64,000 nt of DNA from Pseudomonas sp. CCC3.1 (lineage in GTDB: Bacteria > Pseudomonadota > Gammaproteobacteria > Pseudomonadales > Pseudomonadaceae), in assembly GCF_034347405.1 (NCBI RefSeq), contig NZ_CP133778.1, forward strand, positions 558,001-622,000, written 5' to 3'. Shown piece by piece: positions 33,449-42,142 of the stretch (within the stretch, counting starts at the first letter, position 1; every line of letters begins with the position of its first letter). The notes beneath the pieces were generated by a model, which did no database searches, had not been told where the DNA came from, and saw nothing but the letters and a program-made list of their open reading frames with translations. A program made the position numbers and the translations under genes.

Positions 33449-35026
33449 ATGGCCCTCGACATTCACGCCCACCGCATTCTGATCCTGGACTTCGGTTCTC
33501 AGTACACCCAGCTGATCGCCCGTCGCGTTCGCGAAATCGGCGTTTACTGCGAACTGCACCCGTTCGACATGGACGACGCAGCGATCCGCGAATTTGCCCC
33601 TAAAGGCATCATCCTTGCCGGTGGCCCTGAGTCCGTACACGAAGCCAACAGCCCGCGTGCGCCACAAGCTGTATTTGACCTCGGCGTACCGGTTTTCGGT
33701 ATCTGCTACGGCATGCAGACCATGGCTGAGCAACTGGGTGGCAAGGTTGAAGGTTCCGAGCTGCGTGAATTCGGTTATGCCCGCGTAGACGTAGTCGGCA
33801 AAAGCCGCCTGCTCGACGGCATCGAAGATCACATCGACGCAGACGGTCTGTTCGGTCTGGACGTGTGGATGAGCCACGGTGACAAAGTCACCAAAATGCC
33901 ATCCGATTTCCACATCCTGGCCAGCACCCCGAGCTGCCCGATTGCCGGCATGTTCAACGACGAGCGCGGCTACTACGGCGTGCAGTTCCACCCTGAAGTG
34001 ACCCACACCAAGCAGGGCGGCCGCATCCTGTCGCGCTTCATCCTCGACATCTGCGGCTGCGAAGCTCTGTGGACTCCGTCGAAAATCGCTGAAGACGCAA
34101 TCGCCAACATCCGCGCCCAAGTCGGCACCGACAACGTACTGCTGGGCTTGTCCGGCGGCGTTGACTCCTCGGTAGTGGCGGCTTTGTTGCACAAGGCCAT
34201 CGGCGACCAGTTGACCTGCGTATTCGTAGACAACGGCCTGCTGCGCCTGCACGAAGGCGAGCAAGTGATGGCCATGTTCGCTGAGAACATGGGCGTCAAA
34301 GTGATCCGCGCCAACGCTGCCGATCAGTTCCTGAACAACCTGGCTGGCGAAAGCGACCCAGAGAAAAAGCGCAAGATCATCGGCCGCACCTTCATCGACG
34401 TATTCGATGCCGAATCCTGCAAGCTGGAAAACATCAAGTACCTGGCGCAGGGCACCATCTACCCGGACGTGATCGAGTCGGCTGGCGCCAAAAGCGGCAA
34501 GGCTCACGTTATCAAGTCGCACCACAACGTGGGTGGCTTGCCGGAAGAAATGAACCTCAAGCTGGTTGAACCCCTGCGCGAGCTGTTCAAGGACGAAGTC
34601 CGCCGTCTGGGCCTGGAACTCGGCCTGCCGTACGACATGGTCTACCGTCACCCGTTCCCGGGCCCGGGTCTGGGCGTGCGCATCCTGGGTGAAGTGAAAA
34701 AGGAATACGCCGACCTGCTGCGTCGTGCTGACCACATCTTCATCGAAGAACTGCGCAAGGCCGACTGGTATCACAAAGTCAGCCAGGCATTCGTGGTGTT
34801 CCAGCCGGTTAAATCGGTTGGCGTGGTAGGCGACGGTCGTCGTTACGCGTGGGTTGTGGCCTTGCGTGCTGTAGAAACCATCGACTTCATGACTGCACGT
34901 TGGGCGCACCTGCCTTACGAACTGCTCGAAACCGTGAGCGGTCGCATCATCAACGAAATCGAAGGCATCTCACGCGTGACATACGACGTGTCGAGCAAGC
35001 CGCCAGCGACGATTGAGTGGGAATAA
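33449..35026 (+). CDS. guaA: GMP synthase (glutamine-hydrolysing)
   Basis: GuaA converts XMP to GMP using ATP and ammonia from glutamine. The start at MALDIHAHRIL gives 525 aa, the standard length. The N-terminal class I amidotransferase has nucleophile C86 in FGICYGMQ and the HPE motif in FHPEVTHT. The ATP pyrophosphatase P-loop LSGGVDSSVVA and the C-terminal dimerisation domain ending TIEWE are intact. A strong terminator follows, and the accessory region begins beyond it. Confidence 0.98.
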   Translation: MALDIHAHRILILDFGSQYTQLIARRVREIGVYCELHPFDMDDAAIREFAPKGIILAGGPESVHEANSPRAPQAVFDLGVPVFGICYGMQTMAEQLGGKVEGSELREFGYARVDVVGKSRLLDGIEDHIDADGLFGLDVWMSHGDKVTKMPSDFHILASTPSCPIAGMFNDERGYYGVQFHPEVTHTKQGGRILSRFILDICGCEALWTPSKIAEDAIANIRAQVGTDNVLLGLSGGVDSSVVAALLHKAIGDQLTCVFVDNGLLRLHEGEQVMAMFAENMGVKVIRANAADQFLNNLAGESDPEKKRKIIGRTFIDVFDAESCKLENIKYLAQGTIYPDVIESAGAKSGKAHVIKSHHNVGGLPEEMNLKLVEPLRELFKDEVRRLGLELGLPYDMVYRHPFPGPGLGVRILGEVKKEYADLLRRADHIFIEELRKADWYHKVSQAFVVFQPVKSVGVVGDGRRYAWVVALRAVETIDFMTARWAHLPYELLETVSGRIINEIEGISRVTYDVSSKPPATIEWE

Positions 35027-35045
35027 TCCCCTCTTCGCTATAACC

Positions 35046-35078
35046 AAAAGCCCGCGTAATTGCGGGCTTTTGGCTTTT
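35046..35078 (+). terminator. Rho-independent terminator after guaA
   Basis: AAAAGCCCGC and GCGGGCTTTT form a 10-bp stem around GTAATT, followed by a second T-run (GGCTTTTTG). It marks the end of the guaBA operon and of the conserved block. Confidence 0.9.
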
Positions 35079-35226
35079 TGAATCTGGCAAATTCTGGCCG
35101 CTTTGTGCATCGCCAAGCACCGTGTTTATGTGGCGTAGTAACGACGTAACACAGATTGAGAACGGACTCGGCAGGCACCCTCTGAGATCGATACCCTGCA
35201 TCGTCATTCAAGCAAAAGACGTTGCA

Positions 35227-35349
35227 CTATCTCAGCTCTTTGGCCAGATCTAACCAAGCCATTGCAGCCGGAGGCAAATGCGCACCGGCACGCCAAGCTA
35301 ATACTGATTTATTTCGTCCAGATATACTTTCAATGGCATAGGAAAATTC
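35227..35349 (-). pseudogene. C-terminal remnant of a LysR-family regulator
   Basis: The minus strand encodes about 40 codons ending in TAG, with SGRNKSVLAWRAGAHLPPAA in the middle and MAWLDLAKELR at the end. This is the typical last strand and helix of LysR effector domains. A stop codon lies immediately upstream in frame and no DNA-binding half is present, so the gene is decayed. The sequence around it becomes increasingly AT-rich. The rest of the 35079-35514 gap holds no other recognisable gene. Confidence 0.55.
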
Positions 35350-35514
35350 TTAAAGCACAGTATCAAAAACTGAAAATTCATAACTGAAAATACGCAATAT
35401 ATTGTTAAATATATATAAAATCAAAAACCAAGAGCTTTTCCTGTCGCTGGTTTTTCATGTTGATAGCAACTACCTTATTGATGAGTCACTACATACCTAT
35501 AAGGAATAAATACC

Positions 35515-35886
35515 ATGGCTGAAGATCCTCGAAAATACATAGATTACAGAATTGATAAAGATAAAAAATTCAAGAATCCCACCAAGGATCCCGACAAAGA
35601 TACCTTCGGAGAAGTCGTCAGAGATAACTCCTATAGTTACAAAAAGATATTGGAATTGTATGCCGAAACAAGAGGTTTGACCGTCGATGGATCTTTTTAT
35701 GAATGGTACTTGAGAGATGCTGGGAACGTAGTTGTGGGTTACTGGAGTACGTCCCTATTTGTTTACAATCACATCAGGATATTTAATGCAACAGAAAGTG
35801 ACCACGCTTGTATTATTGAACTTCTTGAAAAGCATATGGTAATCACCAGGGACGATATTCTTGTTTATCGAAATCCGCGGTCCTAG
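35515..35886 (+). CDS. AT-rich orphan gene of unknown function
   Basis: The 123-aa product has no signal peptide or membrane helix. The first 40 residues are lysine- and aspartate-rich (RKYIDYRIDKDKKFKNPTKD); the rest looks like a small globular alpha/beta domain with many aromatic residues (FYEWYLRDAGNVVVGYW). The ribosome site AAGGAA lies eight or nine bases before the ATG. Codons are unlike the neighbours (many AAA, GAT, TAT, AGA), which points to recent transfer. The region before it is very AT-rich with TATATATAAAAT, perhaps a promoter. A small immunity or effector-like protein is possible but nothing in the sequence proves it. Confidence 0.6.
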   Translation: MAEDPRKYIDYRIDKDKKFKNPTKDPDKDTFGEVVRDNSYSYKKILELYAETRGLTVDGSFYEWYLRDAGNVVVGYWSTSLFVYNHIRIFNATESDHACIIELLEKHMVITRDDILVYRNPRS

Positions 35887-35895
35887 TGTTCTGTT

Positions 35896-36180
35896 TTAGA
35901 AATAATTTACCCGCCAGCCTGTGAGGCCATCGCTCCTTTGAGCGTGTCGCTGAATCGAGTCAGCCAAAGGGAGTTTCAACACGCTCTTACTGCTTTTACC
36001 GTTGCGCTGATTGCTCGACTCGGTACCCAGGGCTCGCTCGATGAGCGCCTTTTTGGACGCCATCGAAGCGTCCTGAATGGCTTCGGCAGTCATGCGGCTT
36101 GGTCGCGCAGGTTGGCCAGTCAGGAGAATCGGAGCTAGATTTGGTAGTGTTACGGATGCTCTACAGCACCGGTGGTGCAC
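35896..36180 (-). pseudogene. IS256-type transposase remnant with internal deletion
   Basis: The minus-strand frame contains MTAEAIQDASMASKKALIER followed by ALGTE and then directly SNQRNGKSSKSVL. In IS256-family transposases these two blocks are separated by a HHLGY-containing segment, so an internal deletion joined them. After SVL the similarity stops, and the DDE catalytic region is missing. It is a dead fragment. The rest of the 35887-36398 gap holds the MITE at 36237 and no other gene. Confidence 0.6.
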
Positions 36181-36236
36181 TTTTAGCCATCACCGCTTCA
36201 CATGTGATTTTTCCTCGCTGGCAAACGGCTGAGCCT

Positions 36237-36381
36237 TAGGCTCTGTACGAAATGTTTTCGAGCGAAGGTTAGGCAAGGCGAAAACAGGCGAGAAAGCGGA
36301 GTCTACGGGTTGTAAATGAGCATTTCGAGCCTGTTTTCAACGCTGCATAATCGAGCGCAGATACATTTCGTACAGAGCCTA
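36237..36381. mobile_element. MITE-like element with 19-bp perfect terminal inverted repeats
   Basis: The ends TAGGCTCTGTACGAAATGT (36237) and its exact complement (to 36381) bound 145 bases with no coding capacity. Inside is a second inverted repeat, GAAAACAGGC and GCCTGTTTTC. A TA dinucleotide lies at each edge, as expected for a TA target duplication. A truncated copy with 39 of 43 matching bases lies at 59439-59481. It sits between the transposase remnant and a lipoprotein gene. Confidence 0.8.
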
Positions 36382-36398
36382 GAGGGACTTGGGGCGTG

Positions 36399-36704
36399 TT
36401 AGCGTCCTTCGCACACTGGGGATTCGCCGACGCGACCTTGCTTGCACAGGTCCATATTGTCCTTGCGCTTAAAGCCTGCATCTCTCATGCAATAGAAATG
36501 CTCCAATTCCGCGTCGATTGAGCCGTTGCCTATGCCCGCGACATTGGGGTATCCGCACGCGAGCATGGCACTCTTGACACCCTCGACCGAGACCCCGCTC
36601 TTTTGCCAAAGGGTGAAGTCCGGCGGCGGCGGTTGAAAGCCTCTACCCGTGCAGCTGATCAGCAGCACAGCGCAAAAACTCAACAGCAGGTTTCTGGTAA
36701 ACAT
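36399..36704 (-). CDS. Small lipoprotein, paralogue of the adjacent gene
   Basis: The 101-aa precursor has a lipoprotein signal ending LLISC, so the mature protein should be lipid-anchored. The mature part keeps four cysteines in the pattern ACGY, FYCMRDAGF, DLCKQGR and PVCEGR. It shares most of its length with the product of 36744-37055 in the same orientation, so the pair arose by tandem duplication. AGGGAAG precedes the start. I do not recognise the family's function. The stop is 17 bases from the MITE. Confidence 0.75.
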   Translation of the reverse strand: MFTRNLLLSFCAVLLISCTGRGFQPPPPDFTLWQKSGVSVEGVKSAMLACGYPNVAGIGNGSIDAELEHFYCMRDAGFKRKDNMDLCKQGRVGESPVCEGR

Positions 36705-36743
36705 GGTGTCTTCCCTGATGGTATGACTCGGACAGCATGATCA

Positions 36744-37055
36744 TTACCGGCGGCCTTCGCACACCGGTGATTCGCCAATGCGGCCTAGCTTGCACAGGTC
36801 GATATTATCCCGGCGCTTGAACCCTGCGTCTTTCATGCAATAGAAATTCATTAACCTCACATCGATTGGCGACCTGTCTCCTGCGCCATCAACATTGGTA
36901 TATCCGCACGCACGCATCGCAGCAATTATCCCGGTCTGCGATACGCCCTCCTTGTACCATTTTGTGTAATCCGGAGCCGGCGGTTGAAAGCCCCTTCCCG
37001 TGCAGCCAACCAGTAACACAGCGCAAAAACTCAGCAACAGGCCCTTCGTGCACAT
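36744..37055 (-). CDS. Small lipoprotein, paralogue of the adjacent gene
   Basis: The 103-aa precursor starts at MCTKGLLLSF with AAGGA upstream; the frame is open another 28 codons but reaches over the opposite-strand gene start. The lipobox cysteine is in LLVGC. The same four-cysteine pattern as in its neighbour is present (ACGY, FYCMKDAGF, DLCKLGR, PVCEGRR), with differences mainly in the middle. The two genes are 39 bases apart and could share a transcript. Function unknown; the conserved cysteines suggest two disulfide bonds in the periplasm. Confidence 0.75.
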   Translation of the reverse strand: MCTKGLLLSFCAVLLVGCTGRGFQPPAPDYTKWYKEGVSQTGIIAAMRACGYTNVDGAGDRSPIDVRLMNFYCMKDAGFKRRDNIDLCKLGRIGESPVCEGRR

Positions 37056-37171
37056 GGCGTTCTTCCTTGGGGTTTGACGCGGGTAGAGTGTGATGCGCCG
37101 ACATCGTATAGGGAACTTTCGTTCAACAAATGGTTCCATACGGTCCTTCTCTTAGACTGTTCAAGGATCGA

Positions 37172-37729
37172 ATGAAAACTTATTTGGCATTTCCGTTAGC
37201 AATCACGCTCGCCCTAGTGGTAACCGGTTGCAGTAGCCGCAAGGCGGGTGATCTCACTTCAGCACCGGTCGTTCCACTGGTCATGAATGACCATCAAGCC
37301 AGCGTGACTTTCCGTACCATCGGCGGAGAAGGTGATCACCCTGTCAGTTACATGTACGGGTATTCCGATGGGCGATTAGATGACGCGGGTGATCGTGTTT
37401 ATGACACGGCTTACTTCAAACGCATACCGGCCTATCTGAAGAGAATCGCCGGTGGCACTGACAGCATCAGCAAGCTGGTCGATGCAGACAAAGTGGTGAA
37501 CGTGGAAGGGACGGTCAAGGCCAAACAGTTCACCTTCAACGGCATCCCAATGCCTACGCCGTTCGACAAGGAGCAGCCTGTCGCGCAGCAATTCACGCCG
37601 CAAGCCAAGAAGAGTTACGTGGTTGAAACCGTCATTGCTGACACGTGGGTCATGAACGTGTACGAAGTGTCCGCAACCGGCGAGCGCAAAACCGTTGGCG
37701 CTCCAAAACCAGCTGCCGCCAAAAACTGA
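37172..37729 (+). CDS. Lipoprotein of unknown function
   Basis: From ATG 37172, with AAGGATCG upstream, the precursor has 185 aa. The signal peptide ends in LVVTGC, a lipobox. The mature part starts SSRKAGDLTSAPVVPL and contains one likely beta domain with VSYMYGYSDGRLDDAGDRVY and later VVETVIADTWVMNVYEV. No family is recognised. It is divergent from the small-lipoprotein pair and convergent with the MFS gene. A 14-codon upstream extension of the frame lacks a ribosome site. Confidence 0.7.
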   Translation: MKTYLAFPLAITLALVVTGCSSRKAGDLTSAPVVPLVMNDHQASVTFRTIGGEGDHPVSYMYGYSDGRLDDAGDRVYDTAYFKRIPAYLKRIAGGTDSISKLVDADKVVNVEGTVKAKQFTFNGIPMPTPFDKEQPVAQQFTPQAKKSYVVETVIADTWVMNVYEVSATGERKTVGAPKPAAAKN

Positions 37730-37812
37730 CCCCGCAGCACGCTCATGGGTTGCCGTGCACCACTTTAACCACCGAAACCTTGCAGTGACGGTGGTGCCCG
37801 GCATTCATGTGC

Positions 37813-39309
37813 TTACTGCTGTTGGCGGCTGAAAAGAACAAATACCCCCCATGCCAATAGAGCGATCACCACGGCCGAGGTCGTGAGCAACACCGAGTGG
37901 GTGCTCGAAAACGCTGCCTTGGCAGCTGCAATCAATGCACTGGCCTGCTCGGCGGGTAGCTCACTGGCAACCACGTAACTGTCTCCTATCGATCTTGCTG
38001 CCCGCTCGGCAAGGGGCTGCGCCAGCCCGCTGGGTAGCGAGAGGGTGTGTCCAAATACGCTGGACATGAACACCCCGAAGAAGGTGATTCCCAAGCCTGT
38101 TCCCAGCTCGTAAGCCGTCGCTTCCAACGAACCTGCCGCTCCGCCCTTGCTTGCCTCTACCGAGCCCATGATGGCAATGGACGACGCCGTGAGCCCAATA
38201 CTCAATGCCAGCCCCAGCACCGCCAGCATGGCCGGCACAGCAATGACGGCTGCACGTAAATCGGCAAAGGCCAGAAAACCCAGCGAACCGGCAGAAATGG
38301 CCAGTGACAGGCTGGAGACCCAGCGCAGGCCGAAGCGGTTGGACAGATAGCCTGCTACCGGGCCGCCGAGCGCTGCGGCGGCCATGATGGGAATCAGGAA
38401 TATCCCGGCCTGTAGCGGCGTTTTGTCGAGCACGTATTGCAGTTCCATCGCCAGGGTTAACTCCACGCCAGCCAGCGCGCCGATGGTCACCAGGGCCATG
38501 ATCATCCCGGCCAGCAGCGCCGGGTGGGCGAACAGCGACAGATCCAGCATCGGTGTGGCAGAGCGCAGTTGCTGACGGGCGAACAGCGCCAGCAGCCCTA
38601 GCCCTGCCATCAGCACCAGTGTGGTGAGCAGCAAAGGTTGCGTGGCACCGATACCCGCTTTCAGGGCGTACACCACGCTGATAATGCCAGCGATGAGGGT
38701 CAGCGCCTGGCCGATTGCCCACTTGCCGGGTGTGGTGATTTCTACGCGCGGCAACAGCACGAACGCCACCGGGATAACCACTGCCATGATCGGCACGTTG
38801 ATCAGAAACACCGAGCCCCACCAGAAGTGCTCAAGCAGCGCGCCACCGATCAGCGGGCCCACTGCAGCGCCCGCAGCGCCGACCGTGCCCCATAGACCGA
38901 GGGCCAATGCGCGCTCCTTTTCGTCCTCGAAGGTGCGGCGAATAATGCCCAGCACACAGGGCATGATCATCGACCCGCCCAGCGCCAGCAGCACCCGTGC
39001 ACCGATCAGCATGCCCGGGGTCGGCGCGAAAGCCGCGAGTAACGAGGCCACCCAAAACACGCTCAGGCCATACAGCAGGATGCGTCGATGGCCCACGCGG
39101 TCCGCCAGTGTGCCCATCGGCACCAGCAAGCCAGCCATCAGCAACGGGTAAATATCAATAATCCACAGGACCTCGGTCCCTGACGCACCCAGCGCGAGTG
39201 TCAATGAAGGCACGGCAATATGCAGGATGGTCATGTCGATCACGATGGGCACAAAGGCCAGCATCACGGCGATCAGTATCAGCCAGCGTTTGGAGGCAGC
39301 AGTGGGCAT
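37813..39309 (-). CDS. MFS multidrug efflux protein, 14-helix DHA2 type (SmvA/QacA-like)
   Basis: The 498-aa protein has about 14 hydrophobic helices. Family motifs are motif A between helices 2 and 3 (GTLADRVGHRRILL) and the PLIGGALLEHFWWGSVFLINVP motif C region. The early DMTILHIAVPSL stretch carries the acidic residue of helix 1. The overall pattern is that of SmvA and QacA, proton antiporters that export quaternary ammonium compounds, dyes and methyl viologen. The substrate is not determined by sequence. It is divergent from a LysR gene across 181 bases. Confidence 0.87.
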   Translation of the reverse strand: MPTAASKRWLILIAVMLAFVPIVIDMTILHIAVPSLTLALGASGTEVLWIIDIYPLLMAGLLVPMGTLADRVGHRRILLYGLSVFWVASLLAAFAPTPGMLIGARVLLALGGSMIMPCVLGIIRRTFEDEKERALALGLWGTVGAAGAAVGPLIGGALLEHFWWGSVFLINVPIMAVVIPVAFVLLPRVEITTPGKWAIGQALTLIAGIISVVYALKAGIGATQPLLLTTLVLMAGLGLLALFARQQLRSATPMLDLSLFAHPALLAGMIMALVTIGALAGVELTLAMELQYVLDKTPLQAGIFLIPIMAAAALGGPVAGYLSNRFGLRWVSSLSLAISAGSLGFLAFADLRAAVIAVPAMLAVLGLALSIGLTASSIAIMGSVEASKGGAAGSLEATAYELGTGLGITFFGVFMSSVFGHTLSLPSGLAQPLAERAARSIGDSYVVASELPAEQASALIAAAKAAFSSTHSVLLTTSAVVIALLAWGVFVLFSRQQQ

Positions 39310-39490
39310 GACTAACGCTCTCGGTGATCAGGTGTCGGGATGATACTGCGATCTATACCTGCGCCTGTCGTAACCAAATGTGAAGAAGGGTAACTGTCAG
39401 TAAAGCCGGGTCGAGGTTTCTTCCGGGCTATCGATAAAAAAGATATACACTCGCCAGCTTCTAAAAATCAGTCCGCTGGGTGGTGTTCTC

Positions 39491-40405
39491 ATGATGACGT
39501 TGCGTCAGATCCGCCATTTCATTGCTGTGGCCGAAACCGGCTCGATCTCGGCCGCGGCCCAAGCGGTGTACATTTCGCAATCAACGTTGACCTTGGCCAT
39601 CCAGCAACTGGAACAGGAAATCGCCGTCAGTCTGTTCAATCGCCACGCCAAGGGCATGACCCTGACTCACCAAGGCCACCAATTCTTGCGCCAGGCGCAC
39701 TTGATTCTGGCAACCGTCGATAACGCTAAACGCAGCTTGCAGCAAAGCACCGACCAAGTGGCCGGGCAGTTGATCGTCGGCGTAACCAGTCTGGTGGCCG
39801 GCTATTACCTCGCGGATTTGCTCACCCGTTTTCAGCGCGCTTACCCTAATGTTGAACTCCGGGTGATGGAAGACGAGCGGCCGTACATCGAGCACTTGCT
39901 GGTCAGCGGCGAGATTGATGTCGGGGTGTTGATTCTCTCCAACCTCGAAGACCGCCACGCTTTGCAGTCCGAAGTGTTGACGCATTCGCCCCATCGGCTG
40001 TGGCTGCCGGCTCAGCATCCGCTGCTGGAGCTCGACAGCATCAACCTGGCCGATGTGGCCAAGGAGTCGCTGATTCAGCTGAATGTCGATGAAATGGACA
40101 GCAATGCCCAGCGTTTGTGGGCTCAGGCCGGTCTACAACCGAGTATCACCTTGCGCACGGCGTCGACCGAAGCGGTGCGCAGCCTGGTTGCGGCGGGGCT
40201 GGGTGTGTCGATTCAGCCCGACATGACGTACCGCCCGTGGTCGTTGGAAGGCGACATTATCGAAGCCCGGCCCATTGCCGACCTTAATCAGACGCTCGAC
40301 GTGGGATTGGCCTGGCGCCGTGGTACGGCGCGTCCGGCGTTGGTAGACCCGTTTTTGACGGTCGCACGCGAGCAGCCGCACGGCGGGCGCAAACCGGCTA
40401 TTTAG
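39491..40405 (+). CDS. LysR-family transcriptional regulator
   Basis: The 304-aa protein has the LysR winged helix at residues 1-62 (TLRQIRHFIAVAETGSISAA and the QSTLTLAIQQLEQE recognition helix) and a periplasmic-binding-like effector domain beyond residue 90. Two ATG codons lie at 39491 and 39494. It is divergent from the MFS gene and points into the dehydrogenase cluster, so it may control either. LysR genes most often regulate a divergent neighbour, but the co-oriented cluster makes a catabolic inducer such as an amine or aminoaldehyde plausible. No convincing T-N11-A box was picked out. Confidence 0.88.
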   Translation: MMTLRQIRHFIAVAETGSISAAAQAVYISQSTLTLAIQQLEQEIAVSLFNRHAKGMTLTHQGHQFLRQAHLILATVDNAKRSLQQSTDQVAGQLIVGVTSLVAGYYLADLLTRFQRAYPNVELRVMEDERPYIEHLLVSGEIDVGVLILSNLEDRHALQSEVLTHSPHRLWLPAQHPLLELDSINLADVAKESLIQLNVDEMDSNAQRLWAQAGLQPSITLRTASTEAVRSLVAAGLGVSIQPDMTYRPWSLEGDIIEARPIADLNQTLDVGLAWRRGTARPALVDPFLTVAREQPHGGRKPAI

Positions 40406-40504
40406 TATTTAGTGTTTGTCGGTCGCGACCCGCAAAGACTAATCTTGTGACCTCGATAAGACGGTCGGGCAGCACCCGGGCCACCAGAAAAGAGAATCCG
40501 CTCA

Positions 40505-41962
40505 ATGCCAGCCGCGCAGACCCCGTTGTTCACCGCCCTATTGATCGATGGTGAATTAGTCGCCGGCCAAGGCGTTGTCGAACCCATCGTCAACCCCGCG
40601 ACCGGTGAAGTGCTGGCTCATATCGCCGAAGCCAGCGCCGAGCAGACCGAGGCTGCGATCCTCGCCGCGCATCGGGCGTTTTCCAGTTGGGCGCGTACTA
40701 CGCCGCAACAACGCTCGAACCTGTTGCTGGAAATCGCCAGCACGATTGAAAAAAACGCCGATTATCTGGCCCGTCTCGAATCGCTGAACTGCGGCAAGCC
40801 TTTGCACTTGGCCCGCAAGGACGATTTGAGCGCAACCGTGGATGTGTTCCGCTTTTTTGCGGGCGCCGTGCGCTGCCAGACCGGCCAGCTCAGCGGGGAA
40901 TACATGCCCGGATACACCAGCATGGTGCGTCGCGATCCGATTGGCGTGGTGGCTTCGATTGCTCCGTGGAACTACCCGATCATGATGGCCGCCTGGAAAA
41001 TCGCTCCCGCGCTGGCGGCTGGCAACACCTTGGTGTTCAAGCCTTCCGAGCACACGCCGCTGTCAATCCTGGCGCTGGCGCCCGCACTGGCTGAAATCCT
41101 GCCGCGCGGGGTGATTAACATCATTTGTGGCGGCGGTGAAAACGTTGGCAGCAATTTGGTCAGCCACCCCAAAGTGCGCATGGTTTCACTGACCGGCGAC
41201 ATCGTCACCGGGCAGAAAATCCTCTCGACTGCGGCCAAAACCCTCAAGCGTACCCACCTCGAACTCGGCGGCAAGGCGCCGGTGATCGTCTGCAACGACG
41301 CCGACATTGAGGCAGTGGTTGAAGGCGTGCGCGCCTATGGCTATTACAACGCGGGCCAGGATTGCACCTCGGCCTGCCGGGTTTATGCGCAGTCCGGTAT
41401 TTATGAACGATTGGTGGCCGAGCTGGGGGCTGCCGTCGGCAGTATTCGGTTTGCGGGCAAACGCGATGCCGACAACGAAATTGGCCCCCTGATCAGCACG
41501 CGCCAGCGTGACCGTGTGTCCAGTTTCGTCGAGCGTGCGCTCGGCCAACCCCACATCGAATGCGTCACTGGGGCCGCCGCGCATCCGGGAGCAGGCTTCT
41601 ACTACCAGCCGACGCTGCTGGCGGGCTGCAAACCCAATGATGAAATCGTTCAGCGTGAAGTCTTTGGGCCCGTCGTCACCGTGACCCGTTTCGACGAGCT
41701 CGCACAGGCGGTGGACTGGGCCAACGACTCCGAATACGGCCTGGCCTCTTCGGTCTGGACCCAGAACCTGGACAAAGCCATGCAAGTGGCAGCGCGCTTG
41801 CAGTACGGCTGCACCTGGATCAACAGCCACTTCATGCTGGTCAGCGAAATGCCCCACGGCGGCCTTAAACGCTCGGGCTACGGCAAAGACCTATCCAGCG
41901 ATTCGTTGCAGGACTACAGCGTGGTGCGCCACATCATGGCCCGGCATGGCCAGCATTTGTAA
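40505..41962 (+). CDS. Aminobutyraldehyde-type aldehyde dehydrogenase 1
   Basis: The 485-aa protein is an NAD(P)-dependent aldehyde dehydrogenase with catalytic C287 in NAGQDCTSACRVYA and general base E253 in LELGGKAP. Long stretches such as VASIAPWNYPIMMAAWKIAP match gamma-aminobutyraldehyde dehydrogenase (PatD/YdcW) of E. coli, which oxidises 4-aminobutanal to GABA. It is clearly paralogous to the dehydrogenase at 44977. It follows the LysR gene by 99 bases. Related substrates such as 3-aminopropanal or betaine aldehyde cannot be excluded. Confidence 0.85.
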   Translation: MPAAQTPLFTALLIDGELVAGQGVVEPIVNPATGEVLAHIAEASAEQTEAAILAAHRAFSSWARTTPQQRSNLLLEIASTIEKNADYLARLESLNCGKPLHLARKDDLSATVDVFRFFAGAVRCQTGQLSGEYMPGYTSMVRRDPIGVVASIAPWNYPIMMAAWKIAPALAAGNTLVFKPSEHTPLSILALAPALAEILPRGVINIICGGGENVGSNLVSHPKVRMVSLTGDIVTGQKILSTAAKTLKRTHLELGGKAPVIVCNDADIEAVVEGVRAYGYYNAGQDCTSACRVYAQSGIYERLVAELGAAVGSIRFAGKRDADNEIGPLISTRQRDRVSSFVERALGQPHIECVTGAAAHPGAGFYYQPTLLAGCKPNDEIVQREVFGPVVTVTRFDELAQAVDWANDSEYGLASSVWTQNLDKAMQVAARLQYGCTWINSHFMLVSEMPHGGLKRSGYGKDLSSDSLQDYSVVRHIMARHGQHL

Positions 41963-41974
41963 TCGGTACCATAG

Positions 41975-42124
41975 CCGTAGCAGTTGCCGAGCTCCGCGAG
42001 GCTACGTCCGATTGCGAAGCGATCGTAAATCCTGAGAACCCTATCTAACTGAAAAATCTCGAGAGCCTATTTACGAAGGCTACGCCGCCGGACGTAGCCT
42101 CGCGGAGCTCGGCAACTGCTACGG
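41975..42124. repeat. Family C long inverted repeat (copy 1)
   Basis: Arms 41975-42010 and 42089-42124 are a perfect 36-bp inverted repeat; the outer ends read CCGTAGCAGTTGCCGAGC and complement. The 78-base centre contains a partly palindromic TACG-rich segment. A related unit lies at 56994-57141. It looks like a pair of REP elements in head-to-head orientation. Confidence 0.85.
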
Positions 42125-42142
42125 GTGCTGTCGAGCCCCGCG

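Noticed and set aside
33386..34909. 507-codon minus-strand open frame opposite guaA
   Set aside because: The translation is a low-information mirror of guaA codons with no motif; the same holds for the one opposite guaB at 31964-33358.
35515..37729. Toxin-antitoxin or interbacterial effector/immunity module
   Set aside because: The orphan gene and small lipoproteins show no toxin or immunity motif that I can name, and no secretion genes are near. Kept only as an open question.
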